A stretch of DNA of 46,490 bases from Sedimentisphaerales bacterium (GTDB lineage: Bacteria > Planctomycetota > Phycisphaerae > Sedimentisphaerales > UBA12454): contig JAFGGI010000060.1 in the NCBI GenBank assembly GCA_016930635.1, forward strand, positions 1 to 46,490. The letters run 5' to 3'. Both the position numbers and the translations under genes were made by a program. Of the stretch, positions 15,782 through 24,352 are shown piece by piece. The notes under the pieces are model-generated. The model saw only the letters and a list, made by a program, of their open reading frames with translations, was not told the origin of the DNA and searched no databases. Every line of letters starts with the position of its first letter. Positions within the stretch are counted from its first letter, which is position 1.

Positions 15782-15948
15782 ATTGTAATCTTAATACGCA
15801 AAAATGTAAACCTTCACTCCTGAATACAAGTGTCAGAATTTTTTGAATTATACCGGTGGAATTACCAGATAACCGAGCGTCAAGTTTGACTCGACGCCCG
15901 GCAGGACTTATTTATCTATTTTCACTTCTCAAAAAAGATGATTCACAG

Positions 15949-15986
15949 AATAATTCCGGCTGTTCTTTCAAACAGCCGGAATTATT
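15949..15986 (-). terminator. Strong terminator-type hairpin after the PL9 lyase gene
   Basis: AATAATTCCGGCTGTT (15949-15964) and its exact complement (15971-15986) form a 16-bp perfect stem with a 6-nt loop, 12 nt beyond the lyase stop codon. On the minus strand a T6 run follows 12 nt later (15931-15936), so the U-tract is offset, but stem strength and position favour a transcription terminator. Confidence 0.65.
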
Positions 15987-15998
15987 AAAAAGTATTAA

Positions 15999-18900
15999 CT
16001 AATGTTCAATTGCCCCTAAATCAGGCCGTGATCCATTGTAACTGATACCTGAGTATGTAACTCCTGCATCAATAAACGAACTTCCGGATGCCAGATTCAG
16101 GAATCCGTTTGAAGTTGGATCGCTATTCGGCCCGGGATTTAATGTTACAAAATCAGAAGATGATGTGACATACTCCCAGTTGAAATCTGTATCATCAAGA
16201 GCATTACAGTTAGTCGGAGCATCTCCAACAATTCTGTCAGTATGGTTACCCTGGTATGTAACACAGTTTCTGAATGTATGTGATGCACCGTCTCTTACAT
16301 GATAATTATAATCACCGTTGTCATAAGCTGTCAGGTTGATAAACTTAATATTTCCGATGTTACCATTATCTGTAAATCCGTGTTTTCCGTTACTAAACGC
16401 AATACAGCGGTACAGTTCATGGTTGATTGTGTGTGCTGAAGAACCAAGTTTGAAACCATTTTTGTCGCCGCTTCCTGATGTTGAACCGTCTGTTAATGTA
16501 CCATTATTGTGCGCAATACAATTGTAAAACTTAACAACACCTATCGCACCGGTATCAGATTTTGTATATAAATCCCAACCGTCATCAATATTATGGTGAG
16601 CTACGCATCCTTCAAAAACATTTCCTGTACCACAAGTGAGTTTAGCTGCAAAACCATCTGCATCTTCTGTATCTGAATCTGCATTATTGTATGCTTCACA
16701 ATTCAGAATATAGTTGTTTGACGGCCATTCGCTGATTGAATCAGCATCTGTATTGTAGCGTGACAACTGCAGGCCAGAGTCTCTGTTTGCTGTGAAAATA
16801 CAGTTTTCGATAATATTATCGTTTCCGGAAAGGAGCATACCGTTATCACCGGCTTCACGAATAGTAATACCGTAAATATGCCAGTAGTTACCATCAAGAA
16901 CAAATCCGCGTGCAGAACTATCATCAGCACTGGCGTTCCAGTCAAGAACCGGGGTGCCGCTTGCTGCCCTGATAGATTTTCTGGAAGACGAAGTTCCTGA
17001 ATTATTTTCTGCAACCAAAATTGTTCCGGAAATATTATATGTTCCACTATTCAACCAGATGGTTCGTCCTGCAGATATTGAGTTAATTGCTGCCTGAATA
17101 TCATCACCTGGGCTTAGAGTAATATCTCCTGTTACTGGTGTAGGTGTAGGTGTAGGAGTACCTGTTGGCGTTGGAGTAGGTGTCGGTGAACCTGTCGGAG
17201 TAGGTGTAGGAGTAGGAGTAGGTCCGCCACTACCTGATAAGCTCATGTAGAAAAGATACGCTACATTGTCCTTACTTAATGTATGGTCGCCTGATCCAAG
17301 TTCTATAGTAAGTATTCCACCTGAGACACTTTGGCTTACTCCATCAACTCTAAAACCGCCGCTCCAGCCTTCGTTGAATACACATGTTAATGTTCCTGAT
17401 CCGTTGAAAGTAATTGAAGTACTGGATTCAATCTTCAAGCATTGTGTCAATGTCAATCCTGCATAGAATACAGTGCCGTATGAGGTAGAAAGGTTGCCGG
17501 ATATGTTAAAGAAAGAACTTGATAGACCATCTGTTGTAAAGTTGTGAACTATATCATCGCCTGGCGTTGGTGTCGGAGTTGGTGTTGACGTAGGAGTCGG
17601 AGTAGGTGTCGCTGTAGGTGTTGGAGTCGGTGTCGGTGTTGCAGTCGGTGTTGGTGTTGGTGTTGCCGAGCAGCTTGCAACCTGAATGTTAGGACCATCT
17701 ATCTGCATATAGTCGACATTAGGCAATCCCGCGCTGTTCGTAGCCTGAAGACGCATATCCTTTAATCCTGCGCTCAAATATACACTGGTTGATTCAGTAG
17801 TCCAGCTTGTCCAGCCGCCTGTACCTGCGAAGCTGAACGAACATGCTGTTGAACCGTTTACGATCAAGTTTGCCGAACGGGCACTTGAGCCGTTGGCATA
17901 TCTGACGGTAACGGTATACGTACCTGCTGTAACTACATTTGTCATATAGTCGATGCCGGTTCCGCTGGCATTGTCTGTATTTGCATAACCTGAACCTGTA
18001 TATCCGCTATGGTCAGATTGAACTGCACCATCTACATCACAGAATCCTGTCTGGTTTTCCTGTATGACAATACCACCGCCTGGCGTAGGGGTAGGTGTCG
18101 GCGTTGGCGTAGGAGTAGGTGTCGGCGTTGGCGTAGGAGTAGGTGTCGGCGTTGGCGTAGGAGTAGGAGTCGGCGTTGGCGTAGGAGTAGGAGTCGGCGT
18201 AGGTGTAGGCGTTGGTGTCGGGGTTGGCGTAGGTCCGCCACCTCCAGAGATAGTCCCGGCAGATGCTGTTAAAATGACCTTATCCAATATGCTGCCATCT
18301 TCTCTTCTACATACCCTCAAAGTGTGTGAACCTGATGATAAGCTGTTAAAAGTAGCTACAGAAAGTACTGAATATCCGCTTGTTTGCGTATTGTTTTGAG
18401 TACTCCATGAGCCTGAATCCATTTTGTAATGGAATGAGTCATTGGAGCCATTAGAGAAATTTACCTGAATCTGGAACTGTACATTTGCACTCTGCGACAG
18501 TGTAAACGATATCAGTACCTGACCATCTGCAGAATCTGATGGTGAGCTTAAAATATCGTTGCTGTTATCCGGCCATACTATTGCCTGTCCGCCGGATGCA
18601 GATCCATCACTGATTACCGTAAGCGGTGCAAACTGGCTCTGGCCTGAGAGACTTTCAAGCTCTACTTCCAGTGTGCTGCCGCCTGGCGTAGGTGTTGGTG
18701 TCGGAGTAGGAGTCGGCGTAGGTGTAGATGTCGGTGTCGGCGTTGGTGTTGCAGAACAGCTTGCTGCCTGAACATCAGGGCCGGTTATCTCTATGTAATC
18801 GACATTAGGCAGACCGCTGCTGTTTGTAGCTTCAATAGCTATATCACTTATCCCTGCCGACAAATATACACTGACTGATTCGGTATCCCAGGTTGTCCAT

Positions 18901-19220
18901 GTACCGGTGCCGGCAAAGCTGAATGCCTCTATTGTTAAACCGTTTACGATCAAATCTGCCGAACGAGAGCTTGAACCGTTGGCGAATCTGACTGTAACGG
19001 TATATGTACCCGCTGTTCCTACATTCGCCTTATAGTCAATACCATTTCCACTGGCATTGTCCGTATTTGCATAACCTGAACCTGTATAGCCTGAATGCTC
19101 AGATTCAATATCACCATCTACATTGCAGAAGCCGGTCTCATTTTCCTGTATGACAACGGCCAATGCAACGGATGGCATGAGAATAAGTACTATAAGAATT
19201 AGTTTCATTAACTTTAACAT
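15999..19220 (-). CDS. Secreted multi-modular PL9-type pectate lyase with carbohydrate-binding modules
   Basis: The 1073-residue protein has a signal peptide (residues 1-21). A CBM6/35-like module (about 22-155) is repeated nearly identically at about 384-511; different beta-sandwich modules lie at about 180-323 and 554-663; Thr-Pro linkers join them, the longest at about 328-382. Residues 700-1073 form a right-handed beta-helix. DADGFAAK (Asp855), DDGWD (Asp879, Asp880, Asp883) and NGFKLG (Lys924) match the spacing of the calcium-binding aspartates and the catalytic lysine of polysaccharide lyase family 9, so it probably cleaves polygalacturonate or a related uronan by beta-elimination outside the cell. 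AAAAGGAGG precedes the ATG. No dockerin or PEP-CTERM is present. Substrate within PL9 (pectate, rhamnogalacturonan) cannot be told by eye. Confidence 0.88.
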   Translation of the reverse strand: MLKLMKLILIVLILMPSVALAVVIQENETGFCNVDGDIESEHSGYTGSGYANTDNASGNGIDYKANVGTAGTYTVTVRFANGSSSRSADLIVNGLTIEAFSFAGTGTWTTWDTESVSVYLSAGISDIAIEATNSSGLPNVDYIEITGPDVQAASCSATPTPTPTSTPTPTPTPTPTPTPGGSTLEVELESLSGQSQFAPLTVISDGSASGGQAIVWPDNSNDILSSPSDSADGQVLISFTLSQSANVQFQIQVNFSNGSNDSFHYKMDSGSWSTQNNTQTSGYSVLSVATFNSLSSGSHTLRVCRREDGSILDKVILTASAGTISGGGGPTPTPTPTPTPTPTPTPTPTPTPTPTPTPTPTPTPTPTPTPTPTPTPTPTPGGGIVIQENQTGFCDVDGAVQSDHSGYTGSGYANTDNASGTGIDYMTNVVTAGTYTVTVRYANGSSARSANLIVNGSTACSFSFAGTGGWTSWTTESTSVYLSAGLKDMRLQATNSAGLPNVDYMQIDGPNIQVASCSATPTPTPTATPTPTPTPTATPTPTPTSTPTPTPTPGDDIVHNFTTDGLSSSFFNISGNLSTSYGTVFYAGLTLTQCLKIESSTSITFNGSGTLTCVFNEGWSGGFRVDGVSQSVSGGILTIELGSGDHTLSKDNVAYLFYMSLSGSGGPTPTPTPTPTGSPTPTPTPTGTPTPTPTPVTGDITLSPGDDIQAAINSISAGRTIWLNSGTYNISGTILVAENNSGTSSSRKSIRAASGTPVLDWNASADDSSARGFVLDGNYWHIYGITIREAGDNGMLLSGNDNIIENCIFTANRDSGLQLSRYNTDADSISEWPSNNYILNCEAYNNADSDTEDADGFAAKLTCGTGNVFEGCVAHHNIDDGWDLYTKSDTGAIGVVKFYNCIAHNNGTLTDGSTSGSGDKNGFKLGSSAHTINHELYRCIAFSNGKHGFTDNGNIGNIKFINLTAYDNGDYNYHVRDGASHTFRNCVTYQGNHTDRIVGDAPTNCNALDDTDFNWEYVTSSSDFVTLNPGPNSDPTSNGFLNLASGSSFIDAGVTYSGISYNGSRPDLGAIEH
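18082..18231 (-). repeat. 24-bp minisatellite encoding the longest Thr-Pro linker
   Basis: About six copies of a 24-bp unit (GGCGTAGGAGTAGG plus TGTCGGCGTT on the plus strand) lie head to tail, the central ones almost identical. Read on the minus strand they give TPTPTPTP. Such an array can expand or contract in 8-residue steps without shifting the frame. Shorter, more diverged arrays encode the other linkers (about 17140-17220, 17560-17665, 18684-18752). Confidence 0.8.
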
Positions 19221-19611
19221 AAATCAAGCCTCCTTTTCATATAAAACTTTTTAAAACAATTTGCCTGATGTAAGCATGATCGCAACAGTTGTATATATAC
19301 AAAGATACTGATGAGAAATGTTTGTCCGTTACACCTCCTTTCTATCCATGCATATAAGCGCAATGGTTCTTCTTCTTTTTCATCCCTGTTTACCCATTGC
19401 TTGTCTTAGCGATAATCCCCATGTACCGTATGCGCAAGTTTTTGCTTAAACTGTGAGATCGATCCTTGTTCCTATAATAATGCTGAATATGACAAAAATT
19501 CAACTTTTTAGTTAGTGTATATAATAAGGATATTATGATGATAAGATGATGAGAAATTGATGAGAAATATTAAATTGAAGCTACTTTTTTACATGAGGAA
19601 ATATAAAAACA
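19221..19611 (-). promoter_or_regulatory. Long upstream region of the PL9 gene with structured leader
   Basis: No gene is visible in these bases. On the minus strand GCAATGG (about 19390) can pair with CCATTGC (about 19358) around a loop. Inside the loop region starts a 13-codon frame (ATG near 19383, MKKKKNHCAYMHG), and AGAAAGGAGGTG near 19337 is a near-perfect Shine-Dalgarno not followed by an ATG. These suggest a long 5' UTR with regulatory structure, or decayed leader genes. I cannot assign a known riboswitch class, and no clear promoter was found. Confidence 0.3.
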
Positions 19612-19619
19612 GATAAACT

Positions 19620-19698
19620 GGCTCGACAGCTAAGAAATCTTGCAAATAATCATGGCGCAACGTTAGCGCTGTTCGATTTTTGAGGGATTTTTCGAGCC
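19620..19698. other. 79-bp element bounded by a 7-bp inverted repeat
   Basis: GGCTCGA (19620-19626) and TCGAGCC (19692-19698) are perfect inverted copies. Inside lies the near-palindrome GCGCAACGTTAGCGC (about 19655-19669). On the minus strand TTTTTATA follows within 20 nt, so it may terminate asd transcription. The size and end pairing recall a tRNA, but D, anticodon and T arms do not fold and no CCA end is present. Confidence 0.35.
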
Positions 19699-19711
19699 TT
19701 GTACTCCGGTT

Positions 19712-20713
19712 TTACAGTAATTTTTCAGCTATCTGCACCGCGTTCAATGCTGCACCTTTTCGAATCTGGTCGCCGCAGACCCAGAGGTTAATAGCCTTGT
19801 TGTCCGGCACAGATTCATCCTGACGTATCCTGCCGACATAGACATCATCTCTATCCGTCCCGTCTATAGGCATCGGGAAGCGGTTATTCTCAGTATCATC
19901 TATCAGTGACACGCCCGGTGCGTGCTCAAGGAGCTTACGAACCTCGTCAGGCGTAATCGAATCCTTGAATTCGAGGTTGATGCTCTCGCAATGACACCTC
20001 ATAACCGGAATTCTGATACAGGTACAGGTAATTGCTATTTCAGGACAACTGAAAATTTTCCTGGTCTCGTGAACCATCTTCATTTCTTCAGTGTTGTAGC
20101 CGTTAGGCCCGATGTCAGAGTCGTGGCTGAAGATATTGAAAGCTATCTGATATTTAAACTTGTTACAGGTCGGCTCTTTGTCGGCGAGGATTTCCTTTGT
20201 CTGCTCGGCAAGCTCGGTCATACCGGCCTGGCCCGCACCGCTGACTGCCTGATAGGTGCTGACAATCATCCTTTTAACAGGATTAGCCTTATGCAGCGGC
20301 CAGACAGGAACATTTGCGATTATCGTCGAGCAGTTCGGGTTAGCGATAATACCTTTATGCTCCTTTATGGCCTCGGGGTTAATTTCAGGGATAACCAGTG
20401 GAACATCGGGGTCCATCCTGAATGCACTTGAATTATCAACTACCACCGCACCTGCCTTTACCGCGGCCGGGGCAAACTGCTTGCTGCGGGAACCGCCTGC
20501 GCTGAAAAGAGCTATCTCGATGCCGTCGAAGCTGTTTTCTGTCAGCTCTTCGACCGGGTATTCTGTGTCTTTGAATGTAACCTTCTTGCCGAGAGAACGG
20601 GCTGATGCCAACATTTTCATAGATTTTGCCGGGAAGTCGCGCTGCTCAAGAATTTTTAGAAATTCCTGACCTACCGCTCCGGTCACACCTGCGACAGCTA
20701 CAGTTTTTGCCAT
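19712..20713 (-). CDS. asd: Aspartate-semialdehyde dehydrogenase
   Basis: The 333-residue enzyme reduces aspartyl phosphate to aspartate semialdehyde with NADPH, the branch point to lysine/diaminopimelate, methionine and threonine. The Rossmann start is VAVAGVTGAVGQEFL, the catalytic cysteine sits in IANPNCSTI, and the substrate-binding VSTYQAVSGAGQAG and the CTCIRIPVMRCH stretch follow. GGAG is 8-12 nt before the ATG. It is divergent from the leu operon, sharing a 350-bp intergenic region. Length and motifs are normal for the bacterial ASADH family. Confidence 0.95.
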   Translation of the reverse strand: MAKTVAVAGVTGAVGQEFLKILEQRDFPAKSMKMLASARSLGKKVTFKDTEYPVEELTENSFDGIEIALFSAGGSRSKQFAPAAVKAGAVVVDNSSAFRMDPDVPLVIPEINPEAIKEHKGIIANPNCSTIIANVPVWPLHKANPVKRMIVSTYQAVSGAGQAGMTELAEQTKEILADKEPTCNKFKYQIAFNIFSHDSDIGPNGYNTEEMKMVHETRKIFSCPEIAITCTCIRIPVMRCHCESINLEFKDSITPDEVRKLLEHAPGVSLIDDTENNRFPMPIDGTDRDDVYVGRIRQDESVPDNKAINLWVCGDQIRKGAALNAVQIAEKLL

Positions 20714-20769
20714 TTCTTTTGCTCCTTTTTTGATTTCTTATATTACTTAACTCGTTTTAAAGCCGGAAC

Positions 20770-20798
20770 ATACTAATAATTCATACTGAAAAAGTCAA
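20770..20798 (-). promoter_or_regulatory. Candidate asd promoter
   Basis: On the minus strand TTGACT (20793-20798), a 17-nt spacer and TAGTAT (20770-20775) form a plausible sigma-70 promoter about 57 nt upstream of the asd ATG. Confidence 0.5.
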
Positions 20799-20863
20799 GG
20801 TTAAGATAGAAAAGTAAGCAAAAAAGCAGTTTTTTGTTTGATTTTTGCCAAAAGTTTTTATAT

Positions 20864-20869
20864 TATAAT
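20864..20869 (+). promoter_or_regulatory. -10 box of the leu operon promoter
   Basis: A consensus TATAAT at 20864-20869 lies in an AT-rich stretch; no good -35 sits at 17 nt (TTGATT at 20838 is 20 nt away). The predicted start, 6-8 nt downstream, falls on the A of the leader-peptide ATG at 20875, so the transcript would be leaderless. Confidence 0.6.
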
Positions 20870-20874
20870 GGGCT

Positions 20875-20949
20875 ATGGCTAATAAGACAAAAAATGTCGG
20901 CTTCAATCCAGCAGCAACCATCCTGCTCAGCCTCCTGTTGCGCCGCTAA
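20875..20949 (+). CDS. leu operon leader peptide (attenuation)
   Basis: A 24-codon frame, ATG at 20875 to TAA at 20947-20949, begins MANKTKNVGFNPAAT and ends ILLSLLLRR. Five of the last eight residues are leucine (CTG CTC AGC CTC CTG TTG, then two Arg), directly upstream of the leucine biosynthetic operon. This is the composition expected of a leader whose translation senses charged tRNA-Leu. The stop codon lies in the loop of a 6-bp GC-rich stem (20939-20955), and alternative pairings AGCAG/CTGCT and GCAAC/GTTGC occur within the Leu codon region. The ATG is only 6 nt from TATAAT, so no Shine-Dalgarno can precede it. The peptide itself is probably discarded. It would be missed by gene callers because of its size. 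Confidence 0.75.
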   Translation: MANKTKNVGFNPAATILLSLLLRR

Positions 20950-21033
20950 GGCGCATACTTCCTTTTCACACATATACCCTATATTGTTTTTGTTTAATTG
21001 TAGAAATTACGCTGCATTTGTTGCATAATTTCT
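20939..21033 (+). promoter_or_regulatory. Attenuator hairpins of the leu leader
   Basis: TGCGCC (20939-20944) pairs with GGCGCA (20950-20955) around the leader-peptide stop. Further on, AGAAATTA (21002-21009) pairs with TAATTTCT (21026-21033), with inner TGCA/TGCA (21013-21016, 21022-21025). A U-rich stretch lies at 20987-20999. The second hairpin ends 17 nt before the leuA Shine-Dalgarno (GGAG, 21051). There is no classical U-run after the second stem, so the mechanism could be transcriptional or translational. Confidence 0.5.
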
Positions 21034-21061
21034 GTTTCGAGATAATAAAAGGAGACAAATT

Positions 21062-22633
21062 ATGTCTGCTGGAAAAAATTTGATCGTTTTTGATACGACC
21101 CTAAGGGATGGCGAACAGGCTGCCGGCACCAGGCTCGGCGTCCGTGAAAAGCTCGAACTGGCGATGCAGCTGGCTCGGCTCGGCGTTGATATTATTGAGG
21201 CCGGCTTTCCGATCTCTTCGCCACAGGACTTCGAAGCGGTACAGCTTATCGCTGAACAGATAAAGGGCCCGACTATCTGCGGCCTTTCCAGGGCGATATA
21301 TGCCGATATCGATGCTGCAGGCAAGGCTCTGAAAAATGCCAAAAAATCCCGGATACATACAGGTCTTGGAATCAGCGATATCCATATCGCAAGCAAGTTC
21401 AAGGATCCTAAGTACGGCAGGACGCTGAAGGACAAAAAGGCAAATGCGATAGATATGGGAATCAAAGCTGTCAAACGTGCCAAGAGGTATACCGATGATA
21501 TCGAGTTCTACTGCGAAGATTCCGGCAGAGCGGACAAGGAATATCTGTACCAGATGGTCGAAGCAGTCATCGATGCCGGCGCTACTACGGTAAATATTCC
21601 CGATACGACAGGCTACGCGATTCCGGAACAGTTCGGCCGGTTAATAGCCGGCATCATCGCAGAAGTGCCCAACGCTAAAAAAGCCGTCATTAGTGTACAC
21701 TGCCACGATGATTTAGGGATGTCGGTAGCTAATACACTGGCCGGTGTGAAAAACGGCGCCAGGCAGATAGAAGGTACGGTTAATGGTGTCGGCGAGCGGG
21801 CAGGAAACGCCTCGCTTGAAGAAGCCATAATGGCAATAAAGACTCGCAAGGACTTTTTCTCAATAGATACGAAAATAAAAACACAGGAGTTCTATAAGAC
21901 GAGCAAAATGGTTTCGGAAATGCTCGGAATCGCTGTTCCGCCGAACAAAGCTGTTGTCGGCGCTAATGCTTTTGCGCACAGCAGCGGGATACATGTTGAC
22001 GGCGTTCTGAAAAATACGCTTACTTATGAAATAATGCGGCCTGAAGATGTCGGTTCACCGGAGACCTCAGTTGTGCTTACCGCAAGGACAGGAAGGCACG
22101 GCCTTAAACACAGGCTGAATGCGCTTGGCTATAAAATGTCGGAAGCAGAGCTTGACCAGATATACCAGAGATTTCTCGAGGTGGCCGACAGGAAGACAGA
22201 AGTTTTCGATGAAGATATCGCAGCACTTGTCAGTACTGAGATGAGAACTGTTGAGCATACTTTTGATCTTCAGTATTTGCATGTGGCCTGCGGGACGGGA
22301 ACACTGCCGACAGCAAGTGTAAGAATAAAGATAAAAGACAAAGATGAACCAGCAACCGCGGCAGCTTGCGGAGATGGACCCATCGATGCCGCTTATGAAG
22401 CGATAAGAATCGCTACCGGCCAATCGCCCAAGCTGGACCTCTATTCGATAAAGGCGGTCACCGGCGGCAAAGACGCTCTCGGCGAGGCAACAGTGAAAGT
22501 GATAAATGAAAAAGGTATAAGATTTACAGGCAGAGGCGTCTCGACTGATATTATCGAGGCCTCCGCAAAAGCATACGTCGATGCGATCAACAGGATGGTC
22601 GCAACTGTAAAAGAGAAAAAAACAAAAAAATAA
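21062..22633 (+). CDS. leuA: 2-isopropylmalate synthase
   Basis: The 523-residue enzyme condenses acetyl-CoA with 2-ketoisovalerate in the first committed step of leucine synthesis. The HMGL-like barrel starts [17 protein letters not shown], and the metal ligands are in that Asp and in [16 protein letters not shown]-type sequence (HCHDD); [13 protein letters not shown] follows. The C-terminal third (about residues 390-515) is the LeuA regulatory dimer domain that binds leucine, with [15 protein letters not shown] and [22 protein letters not shown]. Length is normal for the bacterial long form. AAAAGGAG precedes the ATG. It is the first structural gene after the Leu-rich leader, so it is likely controlled both by attenuation and by leucine feedback. 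Confidence 0.95.
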   Translation: MSAGKNLIVFDTTLRDGEQAAGTRLGVREKLELAMQLARLGVDIIEAGFPISSPQDFEAVQLIAEQIKGPTICGLSRAIYADIDAAGKALKNAKKSRIHTGLGISDIHIASKFKDPKYGRTLKDKKANAIDMGIKAVKRAKRYTDDIEFYCEDSGRADKEYLYQMVEAVIDAGATTVNIPDTTGYAIPEQFGRLIAGIIAEVPNAKKAVISVHCHDDLGMSVANTLAGVKNGARQIEGTVNGVGERAGNASLEEAIMAIKTRKDFFSIDTKIKTQEFYKTSKMVSEMLGIAVPPNKAVVGANAFAHSSGIHVDGVLKNTLTYEIMRPEDVGSPETSVVLTARTGRHGLKHRLNALGYKMSEAELDQIYQRFLEVADRKTEVFDEDIAALVSTEMRTVEHTFDLQYLHVACGTGTLPTASVRIKIKDKDEPATAAACGDGPIDAAYEAIRIATGQSPKLDLYSIKAVTGGKDALGEATVKVINEKGIRFTGRGVSTDIIEASAKAYVDAINRMVATVKEKKTKK

Positions 22634-22645
22634 CAGGGCAATACA

Positions 22646-23908
22646 ATGTCAATGACAATAACGGAAAAGATACTTGCCGCTGCGGCAGGTAAAAAGAAAG
22701 TTGAGCCCGGCGATGTAATCGACGCGAAGATCGACTGCATTATGTGTCACGATGTGACGACTCCGCCGGCAATTTCCATGCTCAGGGAAAAAGGTATCGA
22801 TAAGGTCTTCGATGCCGACAAGATCGTTGTCACGCCGGACCATTTCCAGCCGGCCAAAGATATTAAAAGCGCCGAGCTGCATAAAAGGCTCGATACCTGG
22901 GCAAGAGAAAAGAAAATAAAAAATTACTATCCGGTCGGTAAAGCAGGTGTCTGTCACGCGCTGCTGCCTGAGCAGGGTCATATCAGGCCGGGCGAAGTTA
23001 TCGTCGGCGGAGACAGCCATACCTGTACCTATGGAGCACTTGCGGCTTTTTCAACCGGTATCGGCTCAACCGATCTGGCTGCCGCTATAGCTACAGGAAA
23101 ACTGTGGTTCAAAGTTCCTGCATCGATAAAGTTCGTACTCAACGGCAAACTTTCAAAAGGTGTTTACAGCAAAGATGTGATCCTGGCCTGTATAGCAAAG
23201 ATCGGCACAGATGGTGCGCTCTATAAAGCGATGGAATTTGTCGGCCCGGCCCTGAAAGATATGTCGGCAGAAGCTCGGATGACCATTACGAATATGGCTA
23301 TCGAGGCAGGCGGCAAGAACGGCATTATCGGCTTCGATGACGTAACAAAAAAATATCTCGATGAGCACCTCAAGGATAAAAAAGAATATACCGTTTACGA
23401 ATCGGACCCGGATGCAGTCTATGAACAGACGATAGAAATTAACTGTTCCAGGCTTGAGCCGATAGTTGCCTTTCCGCATCTTCCAAGCTGCGGAAAACCT
23501 ATAAGCAAATGTGCCGGAGTTGCAATGGACCAGGCCTACATCGGAAGCTGCACCAACGGCAGAATGGAAGACCTGAGAATCGCCGCTCAGATACTCAAAG
23601 GCAAAAAAGTTGCGATAAGGACTATCATCGTGCCTGCCACTCCTGAAATCTGGAGACAGGCGATGGATGAAGGTCTGTTCGATATCTTTTACGATGCAGG
23701 CTGTGTAATTTCTGCGCCGACCTGCGGTGCGTGCCTTGGCGGGTTTATGGGAATCTTAGCTGAAGGCGAAAAATGCGTAAGTACAACAAACAGAAACTTT
23801 GTCGGCAGGATGGGACATCCGAAAAGTGAAGTCTATCTGGCCAGCCCTGCAACTGCAGCGGCAAGCGCAGTTGAAGGCAAGCTTGCCGACCCAAGAAAAT
23901 ATATTTAA
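22646..23908 (+). CDS. leuC: 3-isopropylmalate dehydratase large subunit
   Basis: The 420-residue aconitase-family protein isomerises 2- to 3-isopropylmalate together with LeuD. Cluster cysteines are visible in [13 protein letters not shown] and in [13 protein letters not shown] (Cys-x-x-Cys), and [23 protein letters not shown] is the substrate-binding block. The length is that of the archaeal/HACN-like short form. AGGG lies before the ATG, and the gene follows leuA by 12 nt. A 490-bp cassette with a four-helix-bundle gene separates it from leuD, an unusual break between two subunits of one enzyme. Confidence 0.95.
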   Translation: MSMTITEKILAAAAGKKKVEPGDVIDAKIDCIMCHDVTTPPAISMLREKGIDKVFDADKIVVTPDHFQPAKDIKSAELHKRLDTWAREKKIKNYYPVGKAGVCHALLPEQGHIRPGEVIVGGDSHTCTYGALAAFSTGIGSTDLAAAIATGKLWFKVPASIKFVLNGKLSKGVYSKDVILACIAKIGTDGALYKAMEFVGPALKDMSAEARMTITNMAIEAGGKNGIIGFDDVTKKYLDEHLKDKKEYTVYESDPDAVYEQTIEINCSRLEPIVAFPHLPSCGKPISKCAGVAMDQAYIGSCTNGRMEDLRIAAQILKGKKVAIRTIIVPATPEIWRQAMDEGLFDIFYDAGCVISAPTCGACLGGFMGILAEGEKCVSTTNRNFVGRMGHPKSEVYLASPATAAASAVEGKLADPRKYI

Positions 23909-23911
23909 TGG

Positions 23912-23922
23912 AAACTCTAAAT
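23912..23922 (+). repeat. Left inverted repeat of the four-helix cassette in the leu operon
   Basis: AAACTCTAAAT here is inverted as ATTTAGAGTTT at 24353-24363. Adjacent AATCCTAATATCTAAATCC on this side and AATTAGGATTTTGATATT on the other are also mutually inverted words, so the two flanks are extended, diverged inverted repeats. Confidence 0.65.
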
Positions 23923-23951
23923 CCTAATATCTAAATCCTAAATAAATACAA

Positions 23952-24317
23952 ATGACAAAAACTCAAAATCCAAAACAATATGACCTTGAAGACAGGACAC
24001 TGAAGTTTGCAAAACGGACGAGAGAATTTATCAGAAGAATCGATAGAACTCTGGCAAACATAGAAGATAGCAAACAGCTTATCAGGTCGTCAGGGTCTAT
24101 TGGTGCAAACTATATTGAGGCTAATGAAGCTTTGAGCAAAAAAGACTTTGCTATGCGTGTTAAAATATGTCGTAAGGAAGCTAAAGAAAGTAGATACTGG
24201 CTACAACTGGTGAATACAGACGGCAAAAACGACTTGGAGCAGGAAAAGCATGCTTTGCAGGAAGAAGCCCGTGAACTTACGCATATTTTTGGTTCCATCG
24301 TAACCAAAAGTACCTAG
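23952..24317 (+). CDS. Four helix bundle protein (23S rRNA-intervening-sequence family)
   Basis: The 121-residue protein matches PF05635/TIGR02436: FAKRTREFIRRI, SKQLIRSSGSIGANYIEANEALSKKDFAMRVKICRKEAKESRYWLQLV, then a last helix with EEARELTHIFGSIVTK. The LxRSxxSIGANYxEA block is diagnostic. Relatives are encoded in intervening sequences of 23S rRNA genes, and the fold resembles Avd of diversity-generating retroelements; no molecular role is established. No Shine-Dalgarno precedes the ATG, and the first codons are themselves built from the flanking repeat words. The gene with its inverted flanks is wedged between leuC and leuD on the operon strand. A related gene lies at 40546-40893. Confidence 0.85.
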   Translation: MTKTQNPKQYDLEDRTLKFAKRTREFIRRIDRTLANIEDSKQLIRSSGSIGANYIEANEALSKKDFAMRVKICRKEAKESRYWLQLVNTDGKNDLEQEKHALQEEARELTHIFGSIVTKST

Positions 24318-24352
24318 TAGTTTGGAGCATTTGTAATTAGGATTTTGATATT

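Noticed and set aside
18009-18771. Plus-strand frames encoding long GVGVGV or RRWRR runs
   Set aside because: They are antisense shadows of the Thr-Pro linker minisatellite of the lyase gene.
19340-19450. c-di-GMP (GEMM) riboswitch in the lyase leader
   Set aside because: An AACCATTGCGC word is reminiscent, but the conserved GEMM core and its helices are not found.
19650-19675. Integron attC-like site around GCGCAACGTTAGCGC
   Set aside because: The AACGTTA centre is suggestive, but the flanking bases do not fit the RYYYAAC/GTTRRRY core sites and no integrase is present.
19620-19698. tRNA gene
   Set aside because: Seven-base-pair ends are present but D, anticodon and T arms and the CCA end are missing.
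20834-21028. Plus-strand 64-codon frame upstream of leuA
   Set aside because: It overlaps the leader peptide in another frame, contains the promoter and has no conserved features.
23952-24317. 23S rRNA intervening sequence
   Set aside because: The protein family matches but no rRNA sequence flanks the gene; it lies in a leu operon.
23952-24317. Diversity-generating retroelement (Avd-like fold)
   Set aside because: No reverse transcriptase or template/variable repeat pair is present in the window.
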